Below, piece after piece: positions 62,618 to 64,000 of a DNA stretch of 64,000 nucleotides. Source of the DNA: Bacteroidota bacterium (lineage in GTDB: Bacteria > Bacteroidota > Bacteroidia > Chitinophagales > Chitinophagaceae). The notes below the pieces were generated by a model. That model made no database searches. It saw only the letters and a list, made by a program, of their open reading frames with translations, and was not told where the DNA came from. The translations under genes were made by a program, and so were the position numbers. The stretch spans positions 124,001 to 188,000 of the forward strand of contig CANGDH010000002.1 of NCBI GenBank assembly GCA_947452555.1, given 5' to 3'. How positions within the stretch are numbered: position 1 is the stretch's first letter; each line of letters starts with the position of its first letter.

Positions 62618-62958
62618 TATAGTCCACTAACTGCTTCATCTTCTGTAGCAAAAACTGTTGAATATTTAGTAAGCCCCATGATATTAAAAGTTTTAGATAC
62701 AATTGGTGCTAAATTAAAGTAGCCAATTTTACCATCTACTTCTTGTAATTTTTCGATGATCTCAATTAAGATAGAAACACCAATACTGTTTACCACTTTA
62801 GTTGCCGCCATATTAATTAAAAATTTATTTTGGCCCGATTTCATTTTGTCATAACAAATTGCAGAGATAGCTTCACCACCTTCATTATTTAAATAACCAT
62901 CTGTTTCAATGATTACAATTTGATTAGATTCTTTAGTGCTTTTTATAAAGTCGCTCAT
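62617..62958 (-). CDS. STAS domain anti-sigma factor antagonist-like protein
   Basis: 113 residues, one STAS domain: IVIIETDGYLNNEGGEAISAI, KFLINMAATKVVNSIGVSILIEIIEK and YFNLAPIVSKTFNIMGLTKYS. Ser58 in NSIG is at the usual phosphorylation site (family pattern D-S-S/x-G). It should be phosphorylated by the kinase encoded 34 bp upstream and dephosphorylated by the SpoIIE proteins of the same operon. The binding partner released by this switch is not apparent. Its stop overlaps the cyclase start codon. Confidence 0.92.
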   Translation of the reverse strand: MSDFIKSTKESNQIVIIETDGYLNNEGGEAISAICYDKMKSGQNKFLINMAATKVVNSIGVSILIEIIEKLQEVDGKIGYFNLAPIVSKTFNIMGLTKYSTVFATEDEAVSGL

Positions 62959-62992
62959 AATATGTATTTAATTAGTTGAATATTTTTTGTTC

Positions 62993-63409
62993 TTATTTCG
63001 TTATGTTTTTTTTCATTGTCACTGTGGTTCCTTCACTGTTAGATTCAAACTCTACAGAGTCCATTAATTCTTGAATTAGTTGTAAGCCCCAGCCGCGCTT
63101 ACGCTCGTCCTTGCCAATTTTATTTTCGATCTTAGGTATCTCAACTTTTGTTTTATCAAATCCAATACCCTGATCAATTACTTTAACTACTAATGAGTCT
63201 TCTTCAATTAGAAAATGAATAAATACATTATTTTCTGCTTTAGAGTGTTCAAAAGCATTGATACAAGCTTCAATTAGTGCCATGCTAATTTCTCCTGCTT
63301 GATCCTCTGTAAGATGCATATGCCTTGCTATAACTTCGGCAGTTTGTGTTGCAATTAATTCCATATTAGGAATGATTGGCAACTTGAGTTCCACACTTGG
63401 TTGTTTCAT
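62993..63409 (-). CDS. RsbW/SpoIIAB-like serine kinase (GHKL ATPase)
   Basis: 138 residues forming a stand-alone GHKL ATP-binding domain. The N-box is EISMALIEACINAFEHSKAE (Glu and Asn), G1 is VVKVIDQGIGFD and G2 is KRGWGLQLIQELMD. Such kinases phosphorylate the STAS partner and bind a target such as a sigma factor. No sigma gene of the sigma-B type is in this operon. It lies between the SpoIIE gene cut by the window end (62 bp upstream) and the STAS gene (34 bp downstream). Confidence 0.92.
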   Translation of the reverse strand: MKQPSVELKLPIIPNMELIATQTAEVIARHMHLTEDQAGEISMALIEACINAFEHSKAENNVFIHFLIEEDSLVVKVIDQGIGFDKTKVEIPKIENKIGKDERKRGWGLQLIQELMDSVEFESNSEGTTVTMKKNITK

Positions 63410-63471
63410 GTTGTTTATTTTATTCTTATAAATTTTTTCGTTACTTATATTAAAAAAAATGAATTATTTTA

Positions 63472-64000
63472 TTACTTATGTTTAATCATTACAATGGTGA
63501 TATCGTCTGGGTTATGGTTACCTGATAACCAATCATCGGCCTGTTTTATTAATTCTTCAATTAATGATTTTGCACTCATTTGGTTGTTTTCATTAATGAT
63601 ATCTTGAATACGAGCATAATCAAACAAGTCCCCGTTTAAATTTGGTGCTTCTGCAAGTCCGTCAGAAATAATTGCTAATATATCTCCAGATTTAAATGTT
63701 GTAGTGATTTGATCGAAATTCACTTCTTTAAAACTTCCAAGTGGAATACCAGAAATCATAATCTCTTCCGTTTTATGCTCGGCTGCTCTATAGATAAAAT
63801 AGGGAGGCATGCCTGCTGAACTTAAAACAAGCTCAGTCCCTTTTAAATAGGCGATATTCAAACTCATTCTTAAAATTCCAAGATCCACTTTCTTAACAAC
63901 TGAGTTTAGCGCAGATAACATTTTGTGAGGCTCCATTTGAGGAAGGCCAATTAAACCCGCTTTCGTAATAGAAACCAACATTCCAGAAGGTGTTCCATGA
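63472..64000 (-). CDS. SpoIIE family protein phosphatase, C-terminal part (cut by window edge)
   Basis: The last 175 or so codons of a PP2C-type phosphatase, open to the right end; the visible frame begins HGTPSGMLVSITKAG and keeps the metal motifs LAIISDGLAEAPN and NHNPDDITIVMIKHK. GHGTPSG here replaces GHGVTSG of the three TPR-SpoIIE copies, and the middle part (SLNIAYLKGTELVLSSAGMPPYF) is more divergent, so it is a separate lineage. The N-terminal sensor is outside the window. It is the first gene seen of the signalling operon. Confidence 0.9.
   Translation of the reverse strand, partial: HGTPSGMLVSITKAGLIGLPQMEPHKMLSALNSVVKKVDLGILRMSLNIAYLKGTELVLSSAGMPPYFIYRAAEHKTEEIMISGIPLGSFKEVNFDQITTTFKSGDILAIISDGLAEAPNLNGDLFDYARIQDIINENNQMSAKSLIEELIKQADDWLSGNHNPDDITIVMIKHK

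Noticed and set aside
1..64000. CRISPR array, insertion sequence, prophage or rRNA
   Set aside because: No regularly spaced repeats, transposase or integrase motifs, phage structural genes or rRNA-like segments were found in either strand.

Overview
The window looks like a piece of a Bacteroidota chromosome, most likely a Chitinophagaceae-type member of the Sphingobacteriia/Chitinophagia. Supporting signs are the AT-rich sequence with A/T-ending codons, a type IX secretion sorting tail, DUF5916 and VPS10/Asp-box exported proteins, a DHA2 pump paired with a TolC-like protein, and promoter-like TAnnTTTG boxes. No insertion sequence, phage block, CRISPR array or rRNA was seen. Both ends cut through genes. 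The assignment is inferred from family content only.

Region by region. 1-5137: a truncated M28 peptidase, then an ECF sigma factor / membrane anti-sigma / periplasmic sensor operon, an M20 peptidase whose start codon lies inside a perfect 20-bp inverted repeat, and an exported amidohydrolase. 5212-14377: a FucP-type sugar permease, an exported NIPSNAP protein, an EmrA-EmrB-TolC type efflux operon, a VOC protein and an S9 dipeptidyl peptidase. 14458-17811: a transglutaminase / alpha-E / circularly permuted ATP-grasp operon. 17943-23029: a reduced-sulfur island with a TsdA-like dihaem cytochrome, a DsrE protein, a persulfide-dioxygenase/rhodanese fusion, a TauE exporter and a split YeeE/YedE transporter. 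23018-28403: a leftward operon of a VPS10-like protein, a Gfo/Idh oxidoreductase, rhamnose mutarotase and a TspO-like membrane protein. 28404-28922: a non-coding stretch holding a divergent tRNA-Cys-like gene with its own candidate promoter and terminator.

28923-36942: an AraC regulator diverging from an aldehyde dehydrogenase/DUF779 pair, a Tat-type exported aminotransferase, an AbgB-like M20 peptidase, a small T9SS-tailed protein and a C1q-like surface protein. 37028-53932: a degradative and exported block with M14, M20 (two), M24, DUF5916, sialate O-acetylesterase and two more VPS10/Asp-box proteins. 54049-64000: one long leftward signalling operon. In transcription order it holds a SpoIIE phosphatase (cut by the window end), an RsbW-like kinase, a STAS protein, a GAF-PAS-adenylate cyclase-HD fusion, a TMEM175-type channel and three tandem TPR-transmembrane-SpoIIE phosphatases.

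The main themes are peptide and amino-sugar scavenging by exported hydrolases, oxidation and transport of reduced sulfur, and a large partner-switching network tied to cyclic nucleotide signalling. The most interesting items are the signalling operon, the tRNA-like transcript at 28452-28780, the start-codon hairpin at 2340-2396, and the operator-like TCTACAAAT elements flanking the sulfur genes.
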